Assembly (NCBI RefSeq): GCF_012396235.1
Contig: NZ_JAAXPA010000004.1
Location: 62,001 to 126,000 of the forward strand
DNA length: 64,000 nucleotides
Reading direction: 5' to 3'
From: Rhodococcus opacus
GTDB taxonomy: Bacteria > Actinomycetota > Actinomycetes > Mycobacteriales > Mycobacteriaceae
The first letter of the stretch is position 1, and each line of letters begins with the position of its first letter. The notes beneath the pieces were generated by a model. The model ran no database searches, was not told where the DNA came from, and saw nothing but the letters and a program-made list of their open reading frames with translations. Made by a program: the position numbers and the translations under genes. Positions 1 through 8,368 of this stretch are shown in pieces.

Positions 1-90
1 CCGCGGGGTGGAAGGAAATAGGACTCCTGCCGAGAACGCGGACGATCACTCTCGGCCCGAATCCGAGTATGCGACCCACCCGGTAGACAT

Positions 91-137
91 ACGAACGTGC
101 CCTTCGGCGCCGTGGGAGCGTCGAAGGGCACGTTCGT
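91..137 (-). terminator. strong intrinsic hairpin, probable terminator
   Basis: Two 16-base arms (91-106 and 122-137) are perfect reverse complements around a 15-base loop. The hairpin lies 20 bases beyond the stop of the minus-strand peptide gene at 157. There is no long U tract, as is common for actinobacterial terminators. The other 90 bases at the left edge hold nothing I recognise. Confidence 0.8.
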
Positions 138-156
138 CCGGCGAGGGGAACGCAGA

Positions 157-386
157 TCAGGGCAGGGGAACCCAGGTGCCGAAGAACCAGAATCCGTGCG
201 GGCTCGGCGCGGGTGCCTGCTGCTGCGGAGCGTGCTGCTGCTGCGGCTGAGGCTGCGGTGCCTGCTGCTGCTGGGCGGGGACGGGTTGTGGCCCACCGGG
301 TCGGCGCTGGCGACGCCGGCTCCGATGCCGAGGGCCGCGAGGGCGATACCACCGGTTGCGACGGCCTTGGTCACGACGGACTTCAT
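157..386 (-). pseudogene. small secreted Pro/Gln-rich peptide, frameshifted by one base
   Basis: An ATG at 386 follows an ideal ribosome site (AGGAGG, 5-6 bases upstream). It opens a clear signal peptide, MKSVVTKAVATGGIALAALG followed by a segment ending GVASA-DPVG. That frame then turns into low-complexity serine/arginine sequence. The -1 frame continues sensibly as PQPVPAQQQQAPQPQPQQQH and ends in HGFWFFGTWVPLP with a TGA at 157. Adding one G to the GGG run (plus-strand CCC at 292-294) restores a single ORF of about 76 codons. The mature peptide would be a short exported, glutamine/proline-rich chain with an aromatic C-terminus. I do not recognise its family. The break could be a real mutation or a base-calling error in a G run. 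Confidence 0.7.
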
Positions 387-496
387 GCGGTTCCTCCTGG
401 AACGTATCGGATGCGGTGTCAGAACTTCCTGACACAGACCAGATTGCTGCCCGTCCCTGCTGAAACTCTTCGCTCAGTCTGTCAATCTCCTCGGTG

Positions 497-1252
497 TCAG
501 CGCGGCTGCTCCGCCAGCTTGGCGGCGATCACGCCGTTGAGCCGTTGCAGACCGCTCGGGGTGAGGCCGTGGATCTGGCCCTCGATGCTGCGCACGACAT
601 GCGTGTCGCTGAGGACCTTCTCGCTCGACTGGATCAGAACCGTTCCGGCGCCGGTGAAGTCGAACTGCCGTTCCTCCCCGGAGTTGATTCCCATCATGTG
701 GGCGCCCGCCGCGAGGAAGTTGCTGATCCACCCCTGGTCGTAATGGTGGCTCGGGGACGGGCAGTCGGCCCACCCGACGAGCGCCTCGGGGTCGATCCGC
801 AGCGGCGGCTCGGCGAACATCACCGGGCCGTTGGACGACGCAAGGAACTTGCCGGTCCCGATGAGCGTCAGGAAGCCCGGCACGATGGACTGGTTCAGGG
901 CCAGACCCGGCTCGAACGCAAGGAGATTCGACGCCCGGATCGTGAGGTTGCCGTCGTCGAGGTCGTACGAGTTGATGTCGTAGCCGCGGTCGCCGATGAT
1001 CAGCTTCCCGAATCCTTCGGCCACCGCATAGTCGCCCATGTACAGCGGCGCGGAGAACTGGTTGGCGACCATGTGCAGTGCGGCGCCGTGCAATCCGTGG
1101 GTCAGTGCCTGGAACTGCATCTGCCCGTAGTAGGCGATCATCGCACCCTTGCGGATGAACCAGGGCGCGGTGAGGTCGATGCAGAACGCGTAACTGTTGT
1201 CGGGAATGTTGTCGCTGGCGCCGAGAGTAGACGGATTGTGGATGGCGGTCAC
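497..1252 (-). CDS. AIM24 family protein (third of three)
   Basis: About 251 residues with the beta-rich AIM24 fold (PF01987, related to yeast mitochondrial Aim24), recognised by the pattern SYAFCIDLTAPWFIRKGAMI followed by repeated glycine-rich strands. The start is a GTG at 1252, with GGAGGAG just upstream. It overlaps the stop of the preceding gene (GTGA), so translation is coupled. The biochemical role of bacterial AIM24 proteins is not established; some occur near ter genes, as here. There is no signal peptide or membrane segment, so it is probably cytoplasmic. It is the most divergent of the three copies. Confidence 0.88.
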   Translation of the reverse strand: MTAIHNPSTLGASDNIPDNSYAFCIDLTAPWFIRKGAMIAYYGQMQFQALTHGLHGAALHMVANQFSAPLYMGDYAVAEGFGKLIIGDRGYDINSYDLDDGNLTIRASNLLAFEPGLALNQSIVPGFLTLIGTGKFLASSNGPVMFAEPPLRIDPEALVGWADCPSPSHHYDQGWISNFLAAGAHMMGINSGEERQFDFTGAGTVLIQSSEKVLSDTHVVRSIEGQIHGLTPSGLQRLNGVIAAKLAEQPR

Positions 1253-1947
1253 AGTTTCTCCTCCGAAGCCTGAACGTAGACGATGCCCTGACCGGTGCAC
1301 TGCAATTGCATCGCTTCCCCGACGCCGCGGCCCATGGCCTCGCGCCAGCCGACGGCGGATTTCAGTTCCACCTGGACGCTCCCATACGTGCCGACGAATG
1401 CGTCGGGGTCGACGAACACCGGATTCGGTCCACCCACAGGGAGTTCGATGAAGCCGCCGTGCGCGAGGAGGACCGCCGACCCGTACCCGGACAGCTGCGT
1501 CGTGAACATCCCGGTACCGGCGAGGGCGCCTGCCGCAGCGCCACGCAGGGCGCCGAGCATGCCGCGTCCGCCGCCGCCGCCCTGACTCGTCACGGAGATC
1601 ACCGAACTCTGCAGTCCCGCATTGTGAGCGAGCAGCCGGGACGCCTCGACACACAGCGCACCGCCCTGCGACATGTCGACGACGTGCACCTCGAGCCCGG
1701 CGTGGCCGTAGTGCACCTCGCCCTGCCCCTGCGCGAGCATCGTGCGTTCGTGCTCGCCCTGCATCATGCGTCCGGCCATCCGGGTGAATCCACCCATGCC
1801 CGCCATCGACTGGGAACCCGGCACCTGATGCGGCGAGAACTGGACCTGACCCGTGTAGAACAGCATCGCGCCCGTGCGGGCCACCACACCGCCGGCGGCG
1901 CCGACGTCGACCTTGACGACCTTCGAGTTCACTTTCGAGAAGACCAT
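1249..1947 (-). CDS. AIM24 family protein (second of three)
   Basis: About 232 residues. The protein starts MVFSKVNSKVVKVDVGAAGG and has the AIM24 pattern of short beta strands (GAMLFYTGQVQF, then a basic/acidic linker and a Gly-rich stretch GGGGGRGMLGALRGAAAGAL). I chose the ATG at 1947, preceded by GGTGAG. A GTG at 1956 that overlaps the upstream stop is a fair alternative. It sits in the middle of a three-gene AIM24 run with overlapping or near-overlapping ends, implying one transcript. Function is unknown; the three products may form a hetero-oligomer, which is inference. Confidence 0.85.
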   Translation of the reverse strand: MVFSKVNSKVVKVDVGAAGGVVARTGAMLFYTGQVQFSPHQVPGSQSMAGMGGFTRMAGRMMQGEHERTMLAQGQGEVHYGHAGLEVHVVDMSQGGALCVEASRLLAHNAGLQSSVISVTSQGGGGGRGMLGALRGAAAGALAGTGMFTTQLSGYGSAVLLAHGGFIELPVGGPNPVFVDPDAFVGTYGSVQVELKSAVGWREAMGRGVGEAMQLQCTGQGIVYVQASEEKL

Positions 1948-1952
1948 GGGGC

Positions 1953-2576
1953 TCACCGCTCTGCCGGTTGAATGGAGACGACGCCGTGACCGTCCCACCT
2001 GAGGGAGAAGGCCTCACCGTTGCCCTGGCCGACGGCGTTGCGCCACGACACGTCGGTCACGAACGACTGCGTCACCTGTCCGCGCGCCGAGACGAACGCG
2101 TCGGGATCGACCACCAGCGGGTACTGCGGCGACACCTCGAGATGGATGAGCGGCCCGCCGGCCGACAGCAGCGCCACCTGTCCCTGGCCGGAGACGGTCG
2201 TGGTGAACAGGCCCTGACCGCCGACCCCGCCGCGCAGTCCGGTGAACGTGACGTTGGTGTTCAGGTTGCCGCTCAACGCGAGAAGCTGCTGCGACTCGAC
2301 CTGCAGGGTCTCGTTCGCCAAGTCGACGACGGAGACGTACTGACCGCCCACCGCGAGGTACACGACACCGTGGCCGGAGCATTCCATCAGCGACAGCGCC
2401 TCGCCCGTGGCACGCCGCTTCATCCCGGCGAGCACCCCGTCACCGCCACCGAAACCTGCCGACTTGAAACTGACATTGCCCTCGTAGGCGATCATCGAAC
2501 CCTGTATCGCCCGGATGGTGGTTCCGGCGAGCTGCGCCTCCACCACCTTCTTCGACTTGTCGAGCAGCCGCCCCAT
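1953..2576 (-). CDS. AIM24 family protein (first of three)
   Basis: 207 residues, starting MGRLLDKSKKVVEAQLAGTT from an ATG with AAAGGG upstream. Internal strands such as IQGSMIAYEGNVSFKS, GVVYLAVGGQYVSVVDL and GPLIHLEVSPQYPLVVDPDA are typical of AIM24 (PF01987). The motif VVDPDAFV recurs in the second copy as FVDPDAFV and in the third as IDPEALV, so the three genes arose by tandem duplication. It is the promoter-proximal gene of the trio and is probably soluble. Its molecular function is not known. Confidence 0.88.
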   Translation of the reverse strand: MGRLLDKSKKVVEAQLAGTTIRAIQGSMIAYEGNVSFKSAGFGGGDGVLAGMKRRATGEALSLMECSGHGVVYLAVGGQYVSVVDLANETLQVESQQLLALSGNLNTNVTFTGLRGGVGGQGLFTTTVSGQGQVALLSAGGPLIHLEVSPQYPLVVDPDAFVSARGQVTQSFVTDVSWRNAVGQGNGEAFSLRWDGHGVVSIQPAER

Positions 2577-2656
2577 GGGTGCCCTTTCCAGTGTCGAGCG
2601 GCAGTGCCCGTGACCGAGTCACGAGCACTGCCGCTGGATGTGAGTACAGGCAGAAC

Positions 2657-3799
2657 CTAGCCGACGGACACCGGGTCCTGCTCGTCCACGTCGTCTTCCA
2701 CTGCGCCGGCCGCTGCAACGGCCTTGCGGTTGCGGACGATGCTGGAGATGAAGGCGGCACCGATGAGGGCGACGCCCACGAGTCCGGTGACGTTCTCGTT
2801 GACGTGGTAGCCGATGGACACCAGCAGGATCACGGCCAGTGCGCCGATGGCCCAGTGGGCGCCGTGCTCGAGGTACACGTAGTCCGACAGGGTGCCCTTG
2901 CGGACCAGGAACACCGTGATGGAACGGACGAACATCGCGCCGACGAAGCCGAGGCCGAGGGCGATGATGATCGGGTCGGACGTGATCGCGAACGCGCCGA
3001 TAACACCGTCGAAGGAGAACGACGCGTCGAGGACCTCGAGGTAGAGGAACAGGAAGAACCCGGCCTTACCGGTGGCCTTGGCCAGCTCGGTCGGTCCGCC
3101 CTTGGACCCTTCGACCAGTTCTCCGTCTTCGTCTTCCCCCGGAGTGTTGAACAACTCACCGAGACCGTTGACGGCGATGTAGGTGACCATGCCGAGGACG
3201 CCCGCGATCATCACCGTGGAGACCGTGTCCGCGGGGGCGATGTACGCGGCGGTGATCAGCAGCAGGGCGCCGGCGATGATGACGGCCAGCTGGTCGAGCT
3301 TGCCCGCGCGGGCAAGGGGCTTCTCCAGCCAGGACAGCCAGGTGATCTCCCGCTCTTCCAGGATGAAGCCGAGGAACAGCATCAGCAGGAACATGCCGCC
3401 GAACGCCGCGATCTGCGGGTGCGCGTCGGTGAGCAGCGTTTCGTAGCTGGCGCTGCCGTCGGGGAAGTACGCGGCACCGTCGGCAGGCGGGTTGAGAGCC
3501 AGGTCGAGGGCGGCGACGGGGCCGAGGCCGGACGCGAGCCACACGATGACGAGGGGGAAGACCAGACGCATACCGAACACCGCGATGACGATGCCGACGG
3601 TGAGGAAGATCTTCTGCCAGAACTCGCTCATCCGGCGGAGCACGGTGGCGTTGATGACGGCGTTGTCGAAGGACAGTGAGATCTCGAGGATCGACAGGAT
3701 CACCACGAGGAGGACGGCCTGGGGGCCTCCGTAGAGCGCCGCAACGATGATGGAAATCACCGTCACGGCGAAGGAGAGACCGAATATTCGCAGAACCAC
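2657..3799 (-). CDS. DUF475 (TerC-like) integral membrane protein
   Basis: About 380 residues with at least nine hydrophobic segments. The first contains SILEISLSFDNAVINATVLR, the signature of DUF475 (PF04332, related to TerC). A second SFDGVIGAFAIT copy lies in the C-terminal half. In TerC-like proteins these acidic residues inside membrane helices are thought to bind metal ions. I chose the GTG at 3799, giving MVLRIFG, because AAAGG lies 9 bases upstream; an ATG at 3826 has no ribosome site. The gene lies downstream of terD behind a strong hairpin. Likely role: metal transport or sensing in the Ter stress response, by family membership. Confidence 0.9.
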   Translation of the reverse strand: MVLRIFGLSFAVTVISIIVAALYGGPQAVLLVVILSILEISLSFDNAVINATVLRRMSEFWQKIFLTVGIVIAVFGMRLVFPLVIVWLASGLGPVAALDLALNPPADGAAYFPDGSASYETLLTDAHPQIAAFGGMFLLMLFLGFILEEREITWLSWLEKPLARAGKLDQLAVIIAGALLLITAAYIAPADTVSTVMIAGVLGMVTYIAVNGLGELFNTPGEDEDGELVEGSKGGPTELAKATGKAGFFLFLYLEVLDASFSFDGVIGAFAITSDPIIIALGLGFVGAMFVRSITVFLVRKGTLSDYVYLEHGAHWAIGALAVILLVSIGYHVNENVTGLVGVALIGAAFISSIVRNRKAVAAAGAVEDDVDEQDPVSVG

Positions 3800-3855
3800 G
3801 AAGCGTGGCCTTTCTCTAGTGGGCATGCAGGGTGGCTACTGCAGGTGGACGAGCA

Positions 3856-3898
3856 CCGGGGGAGGGTTTCACGTCAGGGCCGTGAAACCCTCCCCCGG
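3856..3898 (-). terminator. 18-bp perfect hairpin between terD and the DUF475 gene
   Basis: Arms 3856-3873 and 3881-3898 are perfectly complementary around a 7-base loop. The stem starts 20 bases past the terD stop on the minus strand. It should stop terD transcription or reduce read-through into the DUF475 gene, whose start is at 3799. Confidence 0.85.
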
Positions 3899-3917
3899 CT
3901 GGAGAACGTGACGACTG

Positions 3918-4493
3918 TCAGACGTTGACGCCGTAGTCGCGGGCGATACCGGCCAGCCCGGACGCGTAGCCCTGTCCGATGGCGCGGAACTTCCACTCCG
4001 CACCGTTGCGGTACAGCTCGCCGAAAACCATAGCGGTCTCGGTCGACGCGTCCTCGGACAGGTCGTAGCGGGCGAGCTCGGTGCCGTTGGCCTGGTCGAC
4101 GACGCGGATGTAGGCGTTGCGGACCTGACCGAACGACTGCGAACGGGTCTCCGCATCGTAGATCGAGACGGGGAACAGGATGCTCTCGATGTTCGCGGGG
4201 ACCGCCGCCAGGTTGACGTTGATCACCTCGTCGTCACCCTCGCCCGCACCGGTGGTGTTGTCACCGATGTGCTCGATCGAGCCGTCGGGGGAACGCAGGT
4301 TGTTGAAGAACACGAAGTGCTGGTCCGACACGACCTTCTTGTCGGCACCCGCACCGATGGCACTGGCGTCGAGGTCGAAGTCGGTGCCGGTGGTCGAGCG
4401 GGCATCCCATCCGAGTCCGACAGCCACCGCGGTCAGGTTCGGCGCCTCCTTCGTGAGAGAAACATTGCCGCCCTTGGTCAAGCTGACGCCCAT
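3918..4493 (-). CDS. terD: TerD family tellurium-resistance/stress protein
   Basis: 191 residues, full length for TerD. It begins MGVSLTKGGNVSLTKEAPNL, then has GLGWDARSTTGTDFDLDASA with the acidic calcium-site residues. Next comes GDNTTGAGEGDDEVINVNL, the second acidic cluster of the family, and the end reads FRAIGQGYASGLAGIARDYG. TerD proteins are cytosolic calcium-binding proteins linked to resistance to tellurite, phage and oxidative stress. The ATG at 4493 is preceded by AAAGGA. It is divergent from the coiled-coil gene at 4677, so the 183-base gap 4494-4676 should contain both promoters; I could not define them with confidence. Confidence 0.95.
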   Translation of the reverse strand: MGVSLTKGGNVSLTKEAPNLTAVAVGLGWDARSTTGTDFDLDASAIGAGADKKVVSDQHFVFFNNLRSPDGSIEHIGDNTTGAGEGDDEVINVNLAAVPANIESILFPVSIYDAETRSQSFGQVRNAYIRVVDQANGTELARYDLSEDASTETAMVFGELYRNGAEWKFRAIGQGYASGLAGIARDYGVNV

Positions 4494-4676
4494 TCAGGGG
4501 TCCTTTCGAGAGGAGGTGGGTGGACCCTCGACAACTGTCGAAGTTCCGGGTTCGTCGTGCAACACCACGATAATGAATTTGTCCGACTTGTCCCATCCCG
4601 CGAACTGTCCACAGGTTTGTGCACAGGCAATTCCGGACCACTCGGGGTTGTCGGCCCGACCAGTACGATTCAGGAC

Positions 4677-5873
4677 GTGACGAGCGGATGGGCGGGACGC
4701 TTCCGAGGAAGAGCCCGGGGCGACGACTCGGCTCGTCGCGCCCACGACACGATGGTCGCAGCGTTTCTCGATATGGACAACCGGCAGAGCATCGCCGCCG
4801 CGGCCGTGGACGCCTCGGAACAGCTGACTCCGGAACGCGGAATCCGGCGGGCCTGGGAACCGGTTCGCGACGGGTGCTACCAGGCCGCGACGGCGTATCT
4901 GGCGGCCGAAGACCAGTTCGAGAACGTGCAGTCACCCGCCGCCACCGCCGCGTACGAGCAGGTGACGCGGCAGTTGGTCGCGGCAACCCAGACCCTCGAC
5001 GAGTTCTATCGCACACATCGCGGCCATCTCGAGGAGTCGACCGCAATGCTGGCGGCCGTTCCCCAGGTTGCCCAGCAGGCGCTTCAGGTCTCCTCCGCCG
5101 CGCAGCAGCGGGTGCAGACCGAGGGCGCCGCGTACGCCGGCTACCCGTCGGTACGCGACCGGGGAGCGGCACTCGACGCCGCGGTCGTGGCGCTGCAGGG
5201 CGCCCGTGGCGCCAATCCGATCCGCGAAGCGGCGGCGCGCGTGCGGGAGGAGTCGGCGGCGCTGGAGAAGGCACTGGCCGCGGCCCCGTCCAGAGAGCAG
5301 GACGCCGCTCACGCGGTGTCGTCGGTGACGACGAGGATCGCCGCCGTGCAGACTCGGGCGGAACGCCTCGCGCCCGCCTACTCCGCGCTGCTGCGCGAGT
5401 TCAACGCGGCCAGTTCGGCGGATCTCGTCCACAACGACCGCGAGAGCCGCAGGCACATCGAGCAGGCGCAGACCGATCTGCAGCAGGCGCAGAAGGCTCT
5501 GACCGCGGGTAATCCCGAGGGGGCGCTCGAACTGACCGCCGCGGCGCGGACCCATCTGGTCGACGCCGAGGCGAACGTCGACGGCGTCACCGATCGCCTG
5601 CGGTTGCTGCGCGCGGTCCGCGAAAACCCGCGGGCCAAGGAAAACGAGATCAGATTTCGTCTCCGCGACGCCCAGATGTTGGCTGTCAATCGTGGGCTCG
5701 TGCGGGAATGGGGGTCGGTCCTCGACGCTCAGCTCGAGCGGATAGACCGAATTGCAGGGACACTGACCGGGAGGCATCCCGACTACTGGGCATACGTCGC
5801 CCAGCTCGATGCCGTGTCGGCGTTCATAGCCGAGGTGGTTCAGAAGATGAGAGGACACACAGGACAGCGATGA
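4677..5873 (+). CDS. coiled-coil protein of the Ter island
   Basis: About 398 residues, rich in Ala, Gln and Glu, with long amphipathic helices throughout (for example ESRRHIEQAQTDLQQAQKAL). The likely start is the GTG at 4677, giving VTSGWAGRFRGRARGDDSAR, with CAGGA just upstream. The C-terminal end is helical and basic. No catalytic motif or membrane span is visible. It precedes the HpcH/HpaI-type gene by 12 bases and so belongs to the metabolite operon. It could be a scaffold or membrane-adhering partner for the TerD proteins, comparable in style to TelA-like or PspA-like helical proteins, but I cannot assign it to a named family. Confidence 0.8.
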   Translation: MTSGWAGRFRGRARGDDSARRAHDTMVAAFLDMDNRQSIAAAAVDASEQLTPERGIRRAWEPVRDGCYQAATAYLAAEDQFENVQSPAATAAYEQVTRQLVAATQTLDEFYRTHRGHLEESTAMLAAVPQVAQQALQVSSAAQQRVQTEGAAYAGYPSVRDRGAALDAAVVALQGARGANPIREAAARVREESAALEKALAAAPSREQDAAHAVSSVTTRIAAVQTRAERLAPAYSALLREFNAASSADLVHNDRESRRHIEQAQTDLQQAQKALTAGNPEGALELTAAARTHLVDAEANVDGVTDRLRLLRAVRENPRAKENEIRFRLRDAQMLAVNRGLVREWGSVLDAQLERIDRIAGTLTGRHPDYWAYVAQLDAVSAFIAEVVQKMRGHTGQR

Positions 5874-5885
5874 CACGGGGGGACG

Positions 5886-7088
5886 ATGAGCATTAGCGAA
5901 GAGATGATGCCGGCTGCGGTAAAGCATGTTCGGCACTTCCACCACCTCGATCCCGAGACGCACGGCCGGCTGTTCCTGCACGCTCCGCAGGCGCTCGGGC
6001 CGGACGAGGATCGTACGGTGCTGGCCGTCGCGCTGGGCGCGACGCTGTACGTGCCTGCGACGAGGTCCGACCTCGCGGACACCATCCTTCGACGGTCCGG
6101 TGACGGTGTCTGCTCGATGGTCCTGGACCTCGAGGACGCGGTGGCCGACGACCAGGTGGAGGCGGCGCTGCTCAACGCCGTCGACGCGCTCGACCGGCTC
6201 GCAGTCCACGGTGGTGCGCGGATGCAGTTGTTCGTCCGGGTGCGGGCCGCCGAGGACCTTCGGCGGATCGCCGATCTGCTGACCACCGGCGTCGAGGTGT
6301 TGTCCGGATTCGTGATTCCGAAGTTCGGTAGTGCGACGGGACGTGTATTCCTCGACGAGCTGGCCGCGGCATCGGAGCGGCTCGGCAAGCACCTGTATGC
6401 GATGCCGGTGCTCGAATCGCCCGCACTGGTGCACCGCGAGACCCGCGACGACGAACTGGCGAAGATCGGCGCACTGCTCGTCGAACACCGCGAGCGGATC
6501 CTCGCCGTGCGCATCGGCGCCACCGACATGTGTGCCACGTTCGGCATCCGCCGCGACCGCGACCTGACGATCTACGACGTGCGGGTGGTCGCGGACGCGA
6601 TTGCCGGCATCGTCAACTTCCTGGGCCGCGCCGACGACACCGGACACGTCATCACCGGTCCCGTGTGGGAGTACTTCGCCGACCACGAGCGGATGTTCCG
6701 GCCGACCCTGCGCGCCACGCCGTTCGAGGAGCACAACGAGGTGCGGTTCCGCCAGCAGCTGGTCAGCCGGGATCTGGACGGCCTGCTGCGGGAGATCGCC
6801 CTCGACCGCGCCAACGGTATCCAGGGCAAAACCGTCATCCATCCGACGCACGTCGCGGCCGTGCACGCGCTGTCCGCGGTGACGCACGAGGAGTACCACG
6901 ATGCGCTCGACATTCTCGGCGCCGAGAATGTCGGCGGCGTCCAGGCGTCGGGGTATCGCAACAAGATGAACGAAATGCGCCCGCACCGCAGCTGGGCCGA
7001 GAAGACACTCGTCCGGGCGAAGGTGTTCGGCGTGACAAACGAGGGAATCACGTTCGTGGATCTACTGACCGCATTGGCCGTCCGATGA
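5886..7088 (+). CDS. HpcH/HpaI aldolase/citrate-lyase-like enzyme of the Ter metabolite operon
   Basis: 400 residues forming a TIM-barrel lyase of the HpcH/HpaI-CitE superfamily. Visible motifs are MVLDLEDAVADDQ (metal-binding acidic residues), LFVRVRA, GFVIPKFGS, MPVLESPALV, and IRIGATDM-like VRIGATDMCATFGI. GKTVIHPTHVAAVHAL matches the C-terminal G-K-x-x-IHP element of CitE-like lyases. It overlaps the next gene by four bases (ATGA). Comparative work on Ter systems (Anantharaman, Iyer and Aravind) placed such lyases with two phosphoribosyltransferase-fold proteins and a HAD phosphatase in a predicted pathway to a nucleoside-like metabolite. That same set is present here. Confidence 0.9.
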   Translation: MSISEEMMPAAVKHVRHFHHLDPETHGRLFLHAPQALGPDEDRTVLAVALGATLYVPATRSDLADTILRRSGDGVCSMVLDLEDAVADDQVEAALLNAVDALDRLAVHGGARMQLFVRVRAAEDLRRIADLLTTGVEVLSGFVIPKFGSATGRVFLDELAAASERLGKHLYAMPVLESPALVHRETRDDELAKIGALLVEHRERILAVRIGATDMCATFGIRRDRDLTIYDVRVVADAIAGIVNFLGRADDTGHVITGPVWEYFADHERMFRPTLRATPFEEHNEVRFRQQLVSRDLDGLLREIALDRANGIQGKTVIHPTHVAAVHALSAVTHEEYHDALDILGAENVGGVQASGYRNKMNEMRPHRSWAEKTLVRAKVFGVTNEGITFVDLLTALAVR

Positions 7089-8368
7089 GCTCACCCACCG
7101 CCGTGCGCGCGGTGCCCTGGGCCACGGAACATCTGGGGCTGACGCTCGCCCACGTGGGTTCGGACACGGGGCTGACCATCCCCGAACTCGTCGAGCCCGG
7201 CCTGCGGCGCAACCCGCGGCGTGCCCATCTGCTCGTCTCGACGGTCCTCGGCAAGCACGTGCCCACCGACCCGGCTGCCGTGATCGGCGCAGGCGACCGC
7301 CTCGGTGATCTCGTCGCCGACCTCCTCGGCCCGGACGCAGATCCCGTCGTGCTCGGATTCGCCGAGACCGCAACAGGTCTGGGGCATTGCGTCGCGGCCC
7401 GGCTGCGCGCCCGGTGTTACCTGCACTCCACGCGCCGGGACGTCCCCGAGATCGGGACGTCCGCCGGGTTCGAGGAGGGGCACTCGCACGCGACCAGTCA
7501 CCAGCTACAGCCGACGTCCGTCGAGTTGTTCACGGGCGATCGTCCACTCGTCCTCGTGGACGACGAGATCTCCACCGGCGCCACCGCGGTCGACGCGATC
7601 CGAGCGCTACACCGGCAGAACCCGCGCAGCCGTTACGTCGTGGCGTCGCTCGTCGACATGCGCGAGCAGGACCACCGGGACGCTGTCGACGCCGCCGCCG
7701 CCGAATTGGGGGTGCAGATCGACAGTGTGAGTCTGGCGGTGGGACGCACCGAGCTTCCCGACGGACTGATCGACTCGGTCGGTGCCCTCCCTGATCCGGT
7801 GCTCAACCCCGTCGGTGAGCGAACCGGGACCGTCGAGCGCGCCGACATACCTTGGCCCGCAACAGTTCCGGAGGGCGGGCGTCACGGGTTCCTGCAGGAA
7901 GACACCGAGGAGTTCGATGCGGCCGTCGCGTCGGCGGCTGCGGTGCTCCGTGACCGGCTCGACCCGCAGCGCCCGGTGATCGTCGTCGGACACGAGGAGC
8001 TGATGTACCTCCCTCTGCGAATCGCGGACGCGCTCGCCACGTCCGGTGTCCGGGTTCGTTTCCAGACGACCACGCGGTCGCCCGCCTACGTGCTCGACCA
8101 GCCGGGGTACCCGCTGCGCCGCGGATTCCGTTTCACGGCCCCCGAGATCGGGGAAGAGCAGCCGCGTTTCGTCTACAACGCGCAGTGGCCGGACGAGGAC
8201 GCCGTCGTGGTCGCGGTGATCGACGCTGCGGCCGACACCGACCGGCTCACGGAAGCCGGCGGACTCCTCGACGTCCTCACCGCGTCGGGGACGGATGTGC
8301 TCCTGGCCGTCGTGTCCGGCGCCGACCCGCGGTCGCTGCGCGCCGCGCGTGCGGGAGCGTCGACGTGA
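7085..8368 (+). CDS. phosphoribosyltransferase with TRSP domain
   Basis: 427 residues from an ATG overlapping the upstream stop. The N-terminal half is an orotate-PRTase-like domain with the PRPP loop LVLVDDEISTGAT at residues 156-167. GFAETATGLG at 91-100 and a STRRD segment near 115-119 lie earlier in the domain. The C-terminal half (about 235-427) matches the TRSP domain found in Ter operons, with IVVGHEELMYLPLRIADAL. It should transfer a phosphoribosyl group to an unknown acceptor in the cytoplasm. The following StiP gene overlaps by four bases, so the two are co-translated and may form a complex. Confidence 0.92.
   Translation: MSSPTAVRAVPWATEHLGLTLAHVGSDTGLTIPELVEPGLRRNPRRAHLLVSTVLGKHVPTDPAAVIGAGDRLGDLVADLLGPDADPVVLGFAETATGLGHCVAARLRARCYLHSTRRDVPEIGTSAGFEEGHSHATSHQLQPTSVELFTGDRPLVLVDDEISTGATAVDAIRALHRQNPRSRYVVASLVDMREQDHRDAVDAAAAELGVQIDSVSLAVGRTELPDGLIDSVGALPDPVLNPVGERTGTVERADIPWPATVPEGGRHGFLQEDTEEFDAAVASAAAVLRDRLDPQRPVIVVGHEELMYLPLRIADALATSGVRVRFQTTTRSPAYVLDQPGYPLRRGFRFTAPEIGEEQPRFVYNAQWPDEDAVVVAVIDAAADTDRLTEAGGLLDVLTASGTDVLLAVVSGADPRSLRAARAGAST

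Noticed and set aside
497-2017. A 506-codon minus-strand ORF spanning two AIM24 genes
   Set aside because: Only its last 251 codons are AIM24-like; the front is Arg-rich and is the shadow of the middle AIM24 gene. The GTG at 1252 with its own ribosome site is the true start.
4932-6986. A 684-codon minus-strand ORF
   Set aside because: It is antisense to the coiled-coil and HpcH/HpaI-type genes, which have clear domains and overlaps. Its sequence is low in conserved motifs and typical of high-GC shadow frames.
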